Shown in pieces: positions 8,450 to 18,618 of a stretch of 64,000 nt of DNA. Each line of letters opens with the position of its first letter. The stretch's first letter is position 1. The notes beneath the pieces were generated by a model that did no database searches, was not told the DNA's origin, and worked only from the letters and a program-made list of their open reading frames with translations. The stretch is taken from positions 434,001-498,000 of the forward strand of contig NZ_JADNYL010000002.1 in NCBI RefSeq assembly GCF_017168195.1, written 5' to 3'. Source of the stretch: Thalassotalea sp. G2M2-11 (lineage in GTDB: Bacteria; Pseudomonadota; Gammaproteobacteria; Enterobacterales; Alteromonadaceae). The position numbers were made by a program, and so were the translations under genes.

Positions 8450-9862
8450 TTAAATTAACGCCCTATTCTCTTCTTCACTTTTTTGTAGTTCAACCTGTTC
8501 AATTTTTTCAAAACGATTAACGATTTTATCCGCAGAGGTATGAATTTGTTTAACATCGCCCGCGGCCTGATCTATGTGCTTGGCAAGATTAGCAAAACGC
8601 GTGCGAAAACGTGAAAAGTCAGCCGCAAGATGAGATAGATGCGCTTGAATAATATGAATTTGTTCTCGCGTTGCTTCATCTTTTAGCACAGCGCGCGCCG
8701 TGGTTAATATTGCCATTAACGTTGTTGGTGATGTTAGCCAAACGCGTTGTTTATTCGCAAATTCCACTAAGTCTGGATAATGTCCATGGATCTCAGCAAA
8801 AATGGCTTCCGCCGGCAAAAACATAACCGCCCCGTCTGCCGTTTCATTCTCAATTAAATACTTTTCACTGATGTCCTTGATGTGCTTTTTGATGTCTAAT
8901 TTAAACTGGCGTTCAGCAGCCTTACGTTCTAATTCACTCTGCTGAATATCCGTCATTTTACGATAACTTTCTAACGGAAATTTAGCGTCAATGACTATCG
9001 TGCCTGTGGGTTTTGGCAAAAATAAAACACAATCGGCAATTTTGCCATTGGATAAGGTATGTTGTAGTGAAAAATGTGCTTCTGGTAGCACATTTCGAAT
9101 TAACGAATTCAATTGTACCTCTCCAAATGCACCACGTGATCGTTTATCAGATAAGACTTCTTGTAAACTCACCACATTGGTCGACAACTCAGTGATCTTC
9201 TTCTGTGCATCATCAATCAGCGCTAATCTTTTTAAGATGTCATGAAACGTTTTGGTGGTTTTATCAAAACCATCGGCAAGACGCTTTTCTACTTGCTCGC
9301 TGATCTCTTTCAACCGATTGTCTGTTGATATGGTTAGCTCTTTCATTTTATCAGCAAGCTGCTCACTCGATTGCCGTAATGACTTTTGTTGCTCTTCACG
9401 AGTCATCACACTGGCTTTATTTAAATGTTCAATTAACTGATCAACCGCTTTTAATTGATTGTGATTAAACTGAGTGTGAAACTCATGTAACACCGAGAGT
9501 TGCTTTTCAGATGACGCATTCTGTTGATGCAACAATTTTATTTTCAGATCCGAAAATTGTTGATCAACTATTTGTTTCAATTCATGAAAAGTTTGCAGTG
9601 ATTGTTGATGATGATGCAAAATTGTTTGTTGTAATTGTTGATAAGACTTATCCGACATATCTTGCATGAGCTGCAATTTATGTGATATCTGTTCAAACTG
9701 AACATGGTCATTACTCATCGCTGACAGCATTCGATTCACTTTTATCAACACCAACAACAACACAATAAATATAGCAACAGCAACCAACAGCAGCATGTTT
9801 GACTGTGTTAGGCCCATGGCAGCAAGAGATTGATCAAGAAAGGCGTTCACCCGACACTCCAA
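8450..9862 (-). CDS. rmuC: DNA recombination protein RmuC
   Basis: A 470-residue RmuC-family protein. It has an N-terminal hydrophobic anchor (MLLLVAVAIFIVLLLVLI, about residues 23-40), a long coiled coil rich in Gln, His and Lys (about 50-225), then the conserved RmuC nuclease-like domain (RGAFGEVQLNSLIRNVLPE, VIDAKFPLESYRKM, VMFLPAEAIFAEI, WLTSPTTLMAILTTAR). RmuC limits inversions at short inverted repeats in E. coli, and the domain resembles restriction-endonuclease folds. The annotated start could be shifted to the Met at residue 16 (MGLTQSNM) without losing the anchor. It is monocistronic by spacing. Confidence 0.92.
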   Translation of the reverse strand: MECRVNAFLDQSLAAMGLTQSNMLLLVAVAIFIVLLLVLIKVNRMLSAMSNDHVQFEQISHKLQLMQDMSDKSYQQLQQTILHHHQQSLQTFHELKQIVDQQFSDLKIKLLHQQNASSEKQLSVLHEFHTQFNHNQLKAVDQLIEHLNKASVMTREEQQKSLRQSSEQLADKMKELTISTDNRLKEISEQVEKRLADGFDKTTKTFHDILKRLALIDDAQKKITELSTNVVSLQEVLSDKRSRGAFGEVQLNSLIRNVLPEAHFSLQHTLSNGKIADCVLFLPKPTGTIVIDAKFPLESYRKMTDIQQSELERKAAERQFKLDIKKHIKDISEKYLIENETADGAVMFLPAEAIFAEIHGHYPDLVEFANKQRVWLTSPTTLMAILTTARAVLKDEATREQIHIIQAHLSHLAADFSRFRTRFANLAKHIDQAAGDVKQIHTSADKIVNRFEKIEQVELQKSEEENRALI

Positions 9863-9995
9863 AAAACACTGTATTTATGACCAGTTATTAGAGCATACTT
9901 TTTTGATAAGGTTAAATTTATTTCACCTTCAACCACACAGTTAAACGCATAGTCATTAGAAAAGGCGCGCTTATTGAAGCGAAAGCATAGCGAGA

Positions 9996-10223
9996 TCAGG
10001 CTTGATGGTCGCCAGTTTCATCATTTTGAATACGATCACCGAACTTATTCAGAATGTTCACTTTTCCATCACAAACGGCAATAATAGATTTATCACGCTT
10101 AAATTCTTCAGGAATAATGACTCGTCCATTGGCATTTTGACGGCAAAATTTTACTTCATGAAGTAATTCTAAAGAAATATCGCTGTAATAAATAATCGTT
10201 ACTTGCCTTAAGTCTTGTTCCAC
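9996..10223 (-). CDS. TIGR02922/DUF2375-like small protein
   Basis: A 75-residue soluble protein beginning MEQDLRQVTIIYYSDISLELLHEV, with a central stretch NANGRVIIPEEFKRDKSIIAVCDGKVNIL. This matches my recollection of the TIGR02922 family of uncharacterised proteins found in Colwellia, Shewanella and Pseudoalteromonas. The function is unknown. It lies downstream of fumarase on the same strand but is separated from it by the terminator at 10322-10350, so it probably has its own promoter. Confidence 0.65.
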   Translation of the reverse strand: MEQDLRQVTIIYYSDISLELLHEVKFCRQNANGRVIIPEEFKRDKSIIAVCDGKVNILNKFGDRIQNDETGDHQA

Positions 10224-10321
10224 CGCTGTTTATCCTTGCATCATCAATTTATTAACCATCCTTGGTTTAATTGTAGACGTGAATCACTAAATGTCAGATG
10301 AATTCGTTAATTTTGCGGCAT

Positions 10322-10350
10322 AAAAAAACGCCTCATATGAGACGTTTTTG
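10322..10350 (-). terminator. Intrinsic terminator after fumarase
   Basis: A-rich and T-rich flanks surround a near-perfect stem AAAAACGcCTCAT/ATGAGaCGTTTTT, 26 bases beyond the fumarase stop codon. It is symmetric and could work in both directions. Confidence 0.75.
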
Positions 10351-10375
10351 CTGTTAAAATTAAAACAAGTTCCGT

Positions 10376-11905
10376 TTATTTGGCTAACTTATCATTTAAT
10401 TCTTCAATTTTTGCTTGCCAAATTGCAGGTCCTGTCACATGTGCTGACTCCCCCGTGCTATCAACCGCAACTGTCACTGGCATATCTTCAACTTCAAATT
10501 CATAAATAGCTTCCATTCCCAGTTCTTCAAAAGCAACCACACGCGCTTTTTTAATTGCTTTTGATACTAGGTAAGCAGCACCACCTACAGCCATTAAATA
10601 TACTGATTGATGATTTTTAATACTTTCTACCGTTGCAGGACCTCGCTCAGCTTTACCAATAGTGCCTAATAAGCCAGTATCTGCCAGCATCATTTCAGTA
10701 AATTTATCCATACGTGTTGCAGTCGTTGGGCCTGCTGGTCCAACCGCTTCATCACCAATAGCATCTACCGGGCCAACGTAATAGATAAACTTATTAGTAA
10801 AATCGACCCCTTCAGGCAACCCTTCACCCGAGGCTAATAGCTCTTGGATTTTTTTATGGGCAGCATCACGACCAGTTAAAATCTTACCCGAAAGTAACAC
10901 GGTTTCCCCTGTTTTCCATTCGGCAATATCGGCTTTTGTTAAGCCGTCAACATTCACGCGACGCACATTTTCGCCCACTTCCCAGGTAATTTCTGGCCAC
11001 TCTTCTAATTTTGGCGGTGTTAAATCTGCAGGGCCTGAGCCATCAAGATGAAAATGCACATGACGAGTTGCTGCACAATTTGGGATCATCACCACAGGTT
11101 TAGAAGCAGCATGTGTTGGTACCGAATTTATCTTCACATCCACGACCGTGGTTAATCCGCCAAGTCCCTGCGCTCCAATACCAAGCTTATTAACACGATC
11201 ATAAATTTCTAGGCGTAATTCTTCTTCAGCATTTTGTGGCCCGCGATCCAAAAGCTCTTGAATATCAACAGGATCCATCAAGCTTTCTTTGGCTAGCACC
11301 GCGGCTTTTTCTGCTGTACCGCCTACGCCTATGCCTAACATCCCCGGAGGACACCAACCCGCGCCCATGGTAGGTAATGTTTTCACTACCCAATCAGCAA
11401 TTGAATCACTTGGATTTAACATCACCATTTTAGTTTTATTTTCACTTCCGCCACCTTTAGCGGCAATCATCACTTCCACTTCACTGCCAGCAACCATATC
11501 AAGGTGGACAACAGCGGGGGTATTATCTTTGGTATTTTTACGTGCTCCGGTAGGATCTTCAACAATAGAAGCTCGTAGCGGGTTATCTGGGTTTAAATAT
11601 GCGCGGCGAGTACCTTCATCAACCATCTGCTGAACCGTCATATCCGTTTTGTCCCATTTAACATCCATGCCTACTTTAACAAAGCAAGTGACAATACCGG
11701 TGTCTTGGCAAATAGGACGTTTACCTTGAGCTGACATGCGAGAGTTTATCAATATCTGGGCAATCGCATCTTTTGCCGCTTGGCTTTCTTCTTTGTGATA
11801 TGCCTTTTCTAATGCTTGAATAAAATCTAATGGATGATAATAGGAGATGTATTGCAACGCATCTGCAATACTGTCAATTAAATCTTGTTGTTTAATGATA
11901 GCCAT
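10376..11905 (-). CDS. fumA: Class I (iron-sulfur) fumarate hydratase
   Basis: A 509-residue homodimeric [4Fe-4S] fumarase catalysing fumarate to L-malate in the TCA cycle. Both the N-terminal alpha domain and the C-terminal beta domain are present in one chain. Visible landmarks are the cluster-region cysteines in ICQDTGIVTCFVKVG, AGWCPPGMLGIG and IPNCAATRHVHFHLDG, and the beta-domain signature VGPVDAIGDEAVGPAGPTTATR. The length is close to the 505-550 residues usual in the family. It is divergent from pabB with about 140 bases between. The symbol fumA is used in the family sense; fumA and fumB paralogues cannot be told apart here. Confidence 0.92.
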   Translation of the reverse strand: MAIIKQQDLIDSIADALQYISYYHPLDFIQALEKAYHKEESQAAKDAIAQILINSRMSAQGKRPICQDTGIVTCFVKVGMDVKWDKTDMTVQQMVDEGTRRAYLNPDNPLRASIVEDPTGARKNTKDNTPAVVHLDMVAGSEVEVMIAAKGGGSENKTKMVMLNPSDSIADWVVKTLPTMGAGWCPPGMLGIGVGGTAEKAAVLAKESLMDPVDIQELLDRGPQNAEEELRLEIYDRVNKLGIGAQGLGGLTTVVDVKINSVPTHAASKPVVMIPNCAATRHVHFHLDGSGPADLTPPKLEEWPEITWEVGENVRRVNVDGLTKADIAEWKTGETVLLSGKILTGRDAAHKKIQELLASGEGLPEGVDFTNKFIYYVGPVDAIGDEAVGPAGPTTATRMDKFTEMMLADTGLLGTIGKAERGPATVESIKNHQSVYLMAVGGAAYLVSKAIKKARVVAFEELGMEAIYEFEVEDMPVTVAVDSTGESAHVTGPAIWQAKIEELNDKLAK

Positions 11906-12046
11906 GATTGCCCTTCACTTTTTAGTTGCCCTTTTCAACGCCGACACGTGAAAATGTTGAAAGTTATATTTTTGCCGATATGATACCCTGCTTAACAACG
12001 GCTCGCCACTATAATGCGAAACCAATACAACGACTAGGTAACAGAT

Positions 12047-13480
12047 TTGCTCCACCATTGTAACGTAACTATTCAAGCTAAACCCTTGAACTTTAGTCAT
12101 AAGATATCGCCAAGTGAACTTTTCTCCGTGTTTGCCGATCAACCGTGGGCCATGTGGTTAGATTCAGCCCATAGTGACCATATCGACAGTCGTTATGACA
12201 TTATCGTATGGCAACCTCAGGTAACCTTAGAAACGCAACACCAAAGCACTCGCATTGATTATTTACAAGGTGATCAGCTGGTCAAAACTGAAACAAGTAC
12301 CGAAGATCCTTTAACATTATTACAGCAAGTACAAGCAGCAAGCTTTGCACAAATGACGATTGAACCACACCACCTGCCGTTTTCAACGGGTGCGGTCGGT
12401 TATTGCGCCTATGACTTAGGGCGCCGATTTGAACAACTCCCCAATCAAGCAAAACGCGATATTTCACTGCCCGAAATGGCAATGGGTATTTATCATCAAG
12501 CAATTATATTTGATAATGAGCAACAAGGTTATTTCCTGATTTGCCCAGATAATCAACGAGCGAGTATTGAACAATCTTTAATAACGCGACTACAACAACC
12601 AAAAAAAGCTGCTTCCCCTTTTAGCTTGACCAGCCCATGGCAAGCAAATGTAACCAGACAAGCGTATCAAGAAAAATTTGAGCAAATACAAGCGTATTTA
12701 TTAAGTGGTGATTGCTATCAAATTAATTTAACTCAACGTTTTAGCAGTCATTATCAAGGAGACGAATTTCAAGCTTACTTAGCACTAAGAGAGCAAAATA
12801 AAGCGCCATTTTCGGCTTTTATTCGCTTGGCCGAACACGCTATTTTAAGTATTTCACCAGAGCGCTTTTTACTGTTAACCGGTAATCAAGTACAAAGTAA
12901 GCCAATTAAAGGCACCATGCCACGCGCCACAAATAGCACACAAGATAACAAAAATGCCGACATTTTACGGCATTCCGCAAAAGATCAAGCTGAAAACTTA
13001 ATGATCGTTGACCTACTTCGCAATGACATTAGTAAAGTGTGCTTACCTGGTTCAGTGAAGGTGCCAAAATTATTTGATATTGAAAGTTTTCCGGCGGTAC
13101 ATCATTTAGTGAGCACCGTTGAAGGAGAACTTGCGCCACAATATAGTGCTGGTGATTTATTACGAGGCGCATTTCCTGGCGGCTCAATAACTGGTGCCCC
13201 CAAAATTCGGGCGATGGAAATTATTGACGAACTCGAACCTCATCGTCGAAGTATCTATTGTGGAAGTATCGGTTATCTTTCCGCATGCGGTAATATGGAC
13301 ACCAGTATCACCATTCGTACTTTGGTTTGTGAAAATAGCGTGATACATTGTTGGGCTGGCGGTGGTATTGTGGCTGACTCACAAGTCGATGCAGAATATC
13401 AAGAAAGTTTAGATAAAGTGAATAAAATTTTACCCATATTAGCCCAGCTAAATGAGTCAATGAGTAATGACCAAAAATGA
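12047..13480 (+). CDS. pabB: Aminodeoxychorismate synthase component I
   Basis: A 477-residue chorismate-binding enzyme that, with the PabA glutaminase, converts chorismate to 4-amino-4-deoxychorismate for folate synthesis. The motif PIKGTMPR (residues 286-293) and the C-terminal GGSITGAPKIRAMEIIDELE and CWAGGGIVADS blocks are diagnostic of the PabB/TrpE family; PIKGT favours PabB. The best start is a TTG at 12047 with AGG eight bases upstream, since no ATG occurs before the conserved region. It overlaps the following Nudix gene by 14 bases, so the two are translationally coupled. Confidence 0.88.
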   Translation: MLHHCNVTIQAKPLNFSHKISPSELFSVFADQPWAMWLDSAHSDHIDSRYDIIVWQPQVTLETQHQSTRIDYLQGDQLVKTETSTEDPLTLLQQVQAASFAQMTIEPHHLPFSTGAVGYCAYDLGRRFEQLPNQAKRDISLPEMAMGIYHQAIIFDNEQQGYFLICPDNQRASIEQSLITRLQQPKKAASPFSLTSPWQANVTRQAYQEKFEQIQAYLLSGDCYQINLTQRFSSHYQGDEFQAYLALREQNKAPFSAFIRLAEHAILSISPERFLLLTGNQVQSKPIKGTMPRATNSTQDNKNADILRHSAKDQAENLMIVDLLRNDISKVCLPGSVKVPKLFDIESFPAVHHLVSTVEGELAPQYSAGDLLRGAFPGGSITGAPKIRAMEIIDELEPHRRSIYCGSIGYLSACGNMDTSITIRTLVCENSVIHCWAGGGIVADSQVDAEYQESLDKVNKILPILAQLNESMSNDQK

Positions 13481-14048
13481 GTTTTTACAAAAATTTCAAT
13501 TAAGCCCATTAGCTGCTAACGAGCAACAGTTAAGGTTATTATCAAAACCTGAGCAATTAAAGCAATCGGCTGTACTGATCACTTTGTTCGAGCAAGAACA
13601 ACAATTACACCTATTACTGACCAAAAGAGCGCAACATCTCAAACATCACAGTGGCCAAATCTGCTTCCCTGGTGGTAAAGTTGAACAGCAGGACAAAAGC
13701 TTTACTGACACAGCATTACGAGAGGCCTATGAAGAAATTGGATTACCCCCAGATGCCTTAACCGTGTTGGGACAATTACATCCTTATCAAACCATTACTG
13801 GCTTTAGCATTACCCCAATTATTGCCATATTAAAACACCGAGTAAACTACCAAGTCGATCACAACGAAGTTGCTGAAATATTTCATGTTCCCCTCTTACA
13901 TTTTTTAGACGCTAGCAATCAATTTCACGTCAATATCAGGCAGAAAACCGGTAATCATCAAGTACATTTTATGCCCTACCAAGAATACAATATATGGGGA
14001 GCAACAGCCGCTATCATTAAAGATCTCACCCAGCTCATCACTCAATAA
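13467..14048 (+). CDS. nudL: CoA pyrophosphatase-type Nudix hydrolase
   Basis: A 193-residue Nudix hydrolase. The Nudix box runs from about residue 69 to 91 (GGKVEQQDKS, then LREAYEEIGL) and has the G-x5-E-x7-REx2EExG pattern that binds divalent cations. The preceding LLLTKRAQHLKHHSGQICFP matches the UPF0035/NudL subgroup, which cleaves coenzyme A to phosphopantetheine and 3',5'-ADP. The start ATG lies inside the end of pabB (14-base overlap), giving a pabB-nudL operon, an arrangement also seen in E. coli and relatives. Confidence 0.88.
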   Translation: MTKNEFLQKFQLSPLAANEQQLRLLSKPEQLKQSAVLITLFEQEQQLHLLLTKRAQHLKHHSGQICFPGGKVEQQDKSFTDTALREAYEEIGLPPDALTVLGQLHPYQTITGFSITPIIAILKHRVNYQVDHNEVAEIFHVPLLHFLDASNQFHVNIRQKTGNHQVHFMPYQEYNIWGATAAIIKDLTQLITQ

Positions 14049-14102
14049 TCATGCTAATTGCTTTTTTACATCTATAATATGCAATAAAACTGTTTATTAG
14101 TG

Positions 14103-14121
14103 TGATAACTTTCAGTTATCA
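14103..14121. promoter_or_regulatory. Palindrome upstream of sdaA
   Basis: TGATAACT and AGTTATCA form a perfect 8-bp inverted repeat around TTC, 59 bases before the sdaA start. It may be an operator or the end of the pabB-nudL transcript; no T-run follows, which favours a protein-binding or leader structure. Confidence 0.35.
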
Positions 14122-14179
14122 TTACCGAAGATAATTTCACTATTTGCCATAAAGGCAATAATTAATTCAGGTTTTATTC

Positions 14180-15556
14180 ATGATTAGTGTATTTGATATG
14201 TTTTCTATCGGTATTGGCCCTTCAAGTTCTCATACCGTAGGGCCAATGAAGGCGGCAAAGCTATTTGTTGATCATTTAATTGAACAACAACTGATCGGTC
14301 GAGTCGACTGTGTTAAAACTGAATTATTTGGCTCTTTAGGTCAAACAGGTATTGGCCATGGCACAGGTAAAGCTGTGATATTAGGCTTATCTGGTGAAAC
14401 CCCAGAACAAATTGCTGTAGAGTCTATCGATAAAATTCTTAAGCAAGTCACCTCAAGTGAAGAAATAGCACTGACACCAGAGACAACAGTCAGCTTTCCC
14501 AAGAAAGACGCCATCGTTTATCATCGTAGAAAGACTTTGCCTGCTCATGCGAATGCAATGACTTTGTATGCCTATGAAAATAAGCAAGTTATTTTTGAAG
14601 AAACATATTACTCCATTGGTGGCGGCTTTATCGTACAAGATTGTGACTTTGAAAAAGAGAAAAACAAAGCCTTATCGTTACATGAAAATATTGAACGCCC
14701 ACATAAATTTTCTAGTGCGGATGAGCTAATCGGCTTAGCCACTGAAAAGGGCTTGAGCATCAGTACCATCATGATGGAAAATGAAAAGTGCTTAAATAAT
14801 GAAGCAGAGATTAAAAAAGGCTTAGTAGCCATTTGGCAAGCCATGCATGAAAGTGTAGAACGTGGAATGCGCACTGAAGGCATCTTACCTGGTGGACTTA
14901 AAGTCAATCGTCGTGCCCCAGCACTTTATCGCTCGTTATCGGTAGAGAACAATAATGATCCACTCAATGCCATGGATTGGGTGAACTTATTTGCGTTAGC
15001 GGTTAACGAAGAAAATGCCGCAGGCAGCCGTGTTGTAACCGCGCCAACTAATGGTGCTGCAGGCATTATTCCAGCCGTACTTTGTTATTACAATAAATTC
15101 ATAAAACCGGTTGAAGATGAAGACTGTATTCGTTACTTACTCACCGCAGCAGCGATTGGCATCCTCTATAAAACTAACGCAACAATTTCTGGCGCAGAAG
15201 GCGGATGCCAAGCAGAAGTCGGAGTCGCCTGTTCAATGGCCGCCGGTGCATTAACAGAACTGATGGGGGGTTCGCCCAAGCAAGTAGAAAATGCTGCAGA
15301 GATCGGCATGGAACATAATTTAGGATTAACCTGCGATCCCGTCGGGGGCTTAGTGCAAGTACCTTGTATTGAACGTAACGCCATGGGTGCTGTTAAAGCA
15401 ATCAATGCTTCTCGCCTAGCCTTACGTGGCACAGGAACAAGTAAGGTGTCACTTGATAAAGTAATAAAAACCATGTGGGAAACGGGTAATGATATGAAAA
15501 CCAAATATAAAGAAACGTCACGCGGTGGTTTAGCAGTAAATATTATCGAGTGTTAG
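14180..15556 (+). CDS. sdaA: L-serine ammonia-lyase (iron-sulfur)
   Basis: A 458-residue single-chain L-serine dehydratase that deaminates serine to pyruvate using a [4Fe-4S] cluster. The N-terminal beta domain begins [23 protein letters not shown], the family hallmark. The C-terminal catalytic domain carries the cysteine-containing segments [19 protein letters not shown] and [14 protein letters not shown], expected to hold the cluster. The length equals E. coli SdaA/SdaB. It is monocistronic, followed by a strong terminator shared with cysB. Confidence 0.93.
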   Translation: MISVFDMFSIGIGPSSSHTVGPMKAAKLFVDHLIEQQLIGRVDCVKTELFGSLGQTGIGHGTGKAVILGLSGETPEQIAVESIDKILKQVTSSEEIALTPETTVSFPKKDAIVYHRRKTLPAHANAMTLYAYENKQVIFEETYYSIGGGFIVQDCDFEKEKNKALSLHENIERPHKFSSADELIGLATEKGLSISTIMMENEKCLNNEAEIKKGLVAIWQAMHESVERGMRTEGILPGGLKVNRRAPALYRSLSVENNNDPLNAMDWVNLFALAVNEENAAGSRVVTAPTNGAAGIIPAVLCYYNKFIKPVEDEDCIRYLLTAAAIGILYKTNATISGAEGGCQAEVGVACSMAAGALTELMGGSPKQVENAAEIGMEHNLGLTCDPVGGLVQVPCIERNAMGAVKAINASRLALRGTGTSKVSLDKVIKTMWETGNDMKTKYKETSRGGLAVNIIEC

Positions 15557-15610
15557 CGACACCAGTCAACAAACTGTGTGCTAACAGATAATTTTATTAA
15601 CGCCAGAGAC

Positions 15611-15643
15611 AAAAAAAGCTGTTGGTCAAACAACAGCTTTTTA
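15611..15643. terminator. Bidirectional terminator between sdaA and cysB
   Basis: AAAAAGCTGTTG and CAACAGCTTTTT form a perfect 12-bp stem with a 6-base loop, flanked by A- and T-runs on the two sides, between two convergent genes. Confidence 0.85.
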
Positions 15644-15663
15644 TTTGCAATACTAGATACTAA

Positions 15664-16941
<1,278 letters not shown>

Positions 16942-17706
16942 ATGGGTATAATTATTGGCTTAGTAATAGCACTAGTCGTTATCGTTGTGGTTGTAAATGC
17001 CATACAACAACACAAAGAAAAACAAGAAAAAGAAAGACGTGCTAAAGCCGCAAAACAAAAAGCAGTAATTGATGAAACTGAAGAGCTGATCTTAAATTTA
17101 ACACATCTACCTTCAAACCCTAAGATTGTTGAAATTATGAATCGACGCAGCCTCAATGCTTGTAAAGCCATGAGTAAAATCATGCCTGAAGTGAAAGGGA
17201 TTAAAAATCGTATTCAAGAAATGGAATCTCGCTTATCGGCCTCTGAAGAATTATCAAACAACGCTGGAGCAGATGAAGTCTTTGTCCTACCAGATAATGA
17301 ACAACAGCTTGTGGTTATCTTACAAACCATTAAAAAATTACGATTAATGTTAAAGGCTGAGCAAACGAAAGGCGTACTTGATGCACCGACCTATATGCAT
17401 GAAGATCAAAAACTTGATGTATTACAATTACGTATCAGTGTTGAAAGTCTCTTTAAAAGAGGTATGCAAGCATACAATAAGGAAATGCTTGGCTCTGCCA
17501 GACAGTACTTTGAAAAAGCATTACAAACCTTAACAGAGCATCCACTACAAACTGACTACAGTCATCAAAAGCGTGAAGAAATAGAAGCGCAGCTAGAAGA
17601 AATCACCTTGGCATTAAAAAGCTCTAATGCGAAAGATGCTGAAAAGAAAGCCAAAGCTGAAGAAGATGACTTGGATATGCTGTTTCAACCGAAAAAGAAA
17701 TGGTAA
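16942..17706 (+). CDS. Membrane-anchored coiled-coil protein with TPR-like C-terminus
   Basis: A 254-residue protein with an N-terminal membrane anchor (residues 2-21, IIIGLVIALVVIVVVVNAI) followed by a strongly charged coiled coil (about 23-45) and helical segments. Residues 150-220 resemble one TPR-type helical hairpin (LFKRGMQAYNKEMLGSARQYFEKAL). The tail ends in a Lys/Glu stretch and LDMLFQPKKKW. Similar proteins in Alteromonadales and Vibrio are called hypothetical or, without evidence, DNA-repair proteins. It has its own terminator and no operon partner, so no function is assigned. Confidence 0.7.
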   Translation: MGIIIGLVIALVVIVVVVNAIQQHKEKQEKERRAKAAKQKAVIDETEELILNLTHLPSNPKIVEIMNRRSLNACKAMSKIMPEVKGIKNRIQEMESRLSASEELSNNAGADEVFVLPDNEQQLVVILQTIKKLRLMLKAEQTKGVLDAPTYMHEDQKLDVLQLRISVESLFKRGMQAYNKEMLGSARQYFEKALQTLTEHPLQTDYSHQKREEIEAQLEEITLALKSSNAKDAEKKAKAEEDDLDMLFQPKKKW

Positions 17707-17735
17707 TACTTTCTTCCCACCATTTATAAATACTG

Positions 17736-17766
17736 AAAAAGCTCAAGTTTTTACTTGAGCTTTTTT
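17736..17766 (+). terminator. Intrinsic terminator
   Basis: A 13-bp stem AAAAAGCTCAAGT/ACTTGAGCTTTTT with a TTTT loop and a trailing T-run, 29 bases after the coiled-coil gene. Confidence 0.88.
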
Positions 17767-17784
17767 ATTAACTCAACCTTTTAA

Positions 17785-18107
17785 TTAAAGCGCCTGCACT
17801 AAAATTGTTCGACTCACTTCGGGCGTAATATCACCATGTTCACCAATATTAGTCATACCATGGGTTACTAATTTATTGATAATGCTATCAATATCAGCTT
17901 CACCAATCCCCACTTCAGCGAGTCTAATAGGTACATGCATTTGTTGAAAAAACGCTTCAGTTAAGGCAATCGCTTTATCAATTTTCGCTGCTTCATCACA
18001 GCGGGTAACACAATCGACAATGTGCGAGCATGATCAATCCCATAGGCTCCGGTAAGTTCATGACCTATCATGTGAGTAGACCAATCTTGTGGTACCCCAG
18101 CACCAAT
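17785..18107 (-). pseudogene. Remnant of iron-containing alcohol dehydrogenase (YqhD-like), C-terminal end only
   Basis: On the minus strand the segment near 18107 reads IGAGVPQDWSTHMIGHELTG then DHARTLSIVLP, and the segment ending at the TAA at 17785 reads DEAAKIDKAIALTEAFF then EHGDITPEVSRTILVQAL. Both match the C-terminal part of YqhD-type NAD(P)H-dependent alcohol dehydrogenases, including the histidines of the metal site. The two blocks are in different frames and about 25-30 residues of the family are missing between them (join near 17992-18006). The N-terminal two thirds are absent; homology stops where a LysR fragment on the other strand begins. The gene is therefore non-functional. 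Confidence 0.8.
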
Positions 18108-18108
18108 C

Positions 18109-18575
18109 GAGGAGCCCCATTACATGATTCAGGCTTACAAGCCAGTAAACTTTCAACTTTAGCAACCTGTCTTTGCGGGGCGCCGGCATACTTTGAAAAA
18201 TATGCCATTCCAACTCACCCTAGTGAATTAGCCGATCACCAATGGGTTAACTATAAACTCACTTCCAATACGTTAAAGCTCACGAAAGGTAATCGAGTTT
18301 ACAACATCAAAATGAACGGGACTATTACTACCAATAATGCTGCAGCAAGAACGGCATTTGTTGAAGGTGGCCACGGATTAGCACGGATCACTTTATATGA
18401 TGCAACACCCAAAATTCGAAAAGGGAGTTTAATTTCTGTACTTGATGAGTATACATTCAGTGATATTGAGCTGTACGGCGTTTTTCCTCCAGATAACGCT
18501 GAATCGAAAAAATTACGCTTATTGCTCGATTTTTTAACGCATTACTTTAATCAACTACCATTGATATCCAACTAA
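18109..18575 (+). pseudogene. Remnant of LysR regulator, effector-domain part only
   Basis: From about 18109 the plus strand encodes about 155 residues of a LysR substrate-binding domain: a DSGLQASKL block, LCGAPAYFEKYAIPTHPSEL, the AARTAFVEGGHGLARI block and a typical C-terminal GVFPPDNAESKKLRLLLDFL. The helix-turn-helix and first half of the effector domain are missing. An open frame extends upstream to an ATG at 18030, but those first residues are antisense to the alcohol dehydrogenase remnant and unlike any LysR, so they are accidental. The layout suggests one deletion removed the 5' ends of a divergent LysR/dehydrogenase pair. Confidence 0.8.
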
Positions 18576-18618
18576 ACCAAGCAGATAATTTCATATAAAA
18601 ACTCACAATATAGTTTTG

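Noticed and set aside
11915-12142. 75-codon minus-strand frame between fumarase and pabB
   Set aside because: It overlaps the pabB start on the opposite strand and shows no protein-like features; it lies in the divergent promoter region.
18030-18575. 181-codon open frame read as a complete gene
   Set aside because: Its first 26 or so codons are antisense to an alcohol dehydrogenase remnant; only the part from about 18109 is LysR-like. It is annotated as a pseudogene fragment.
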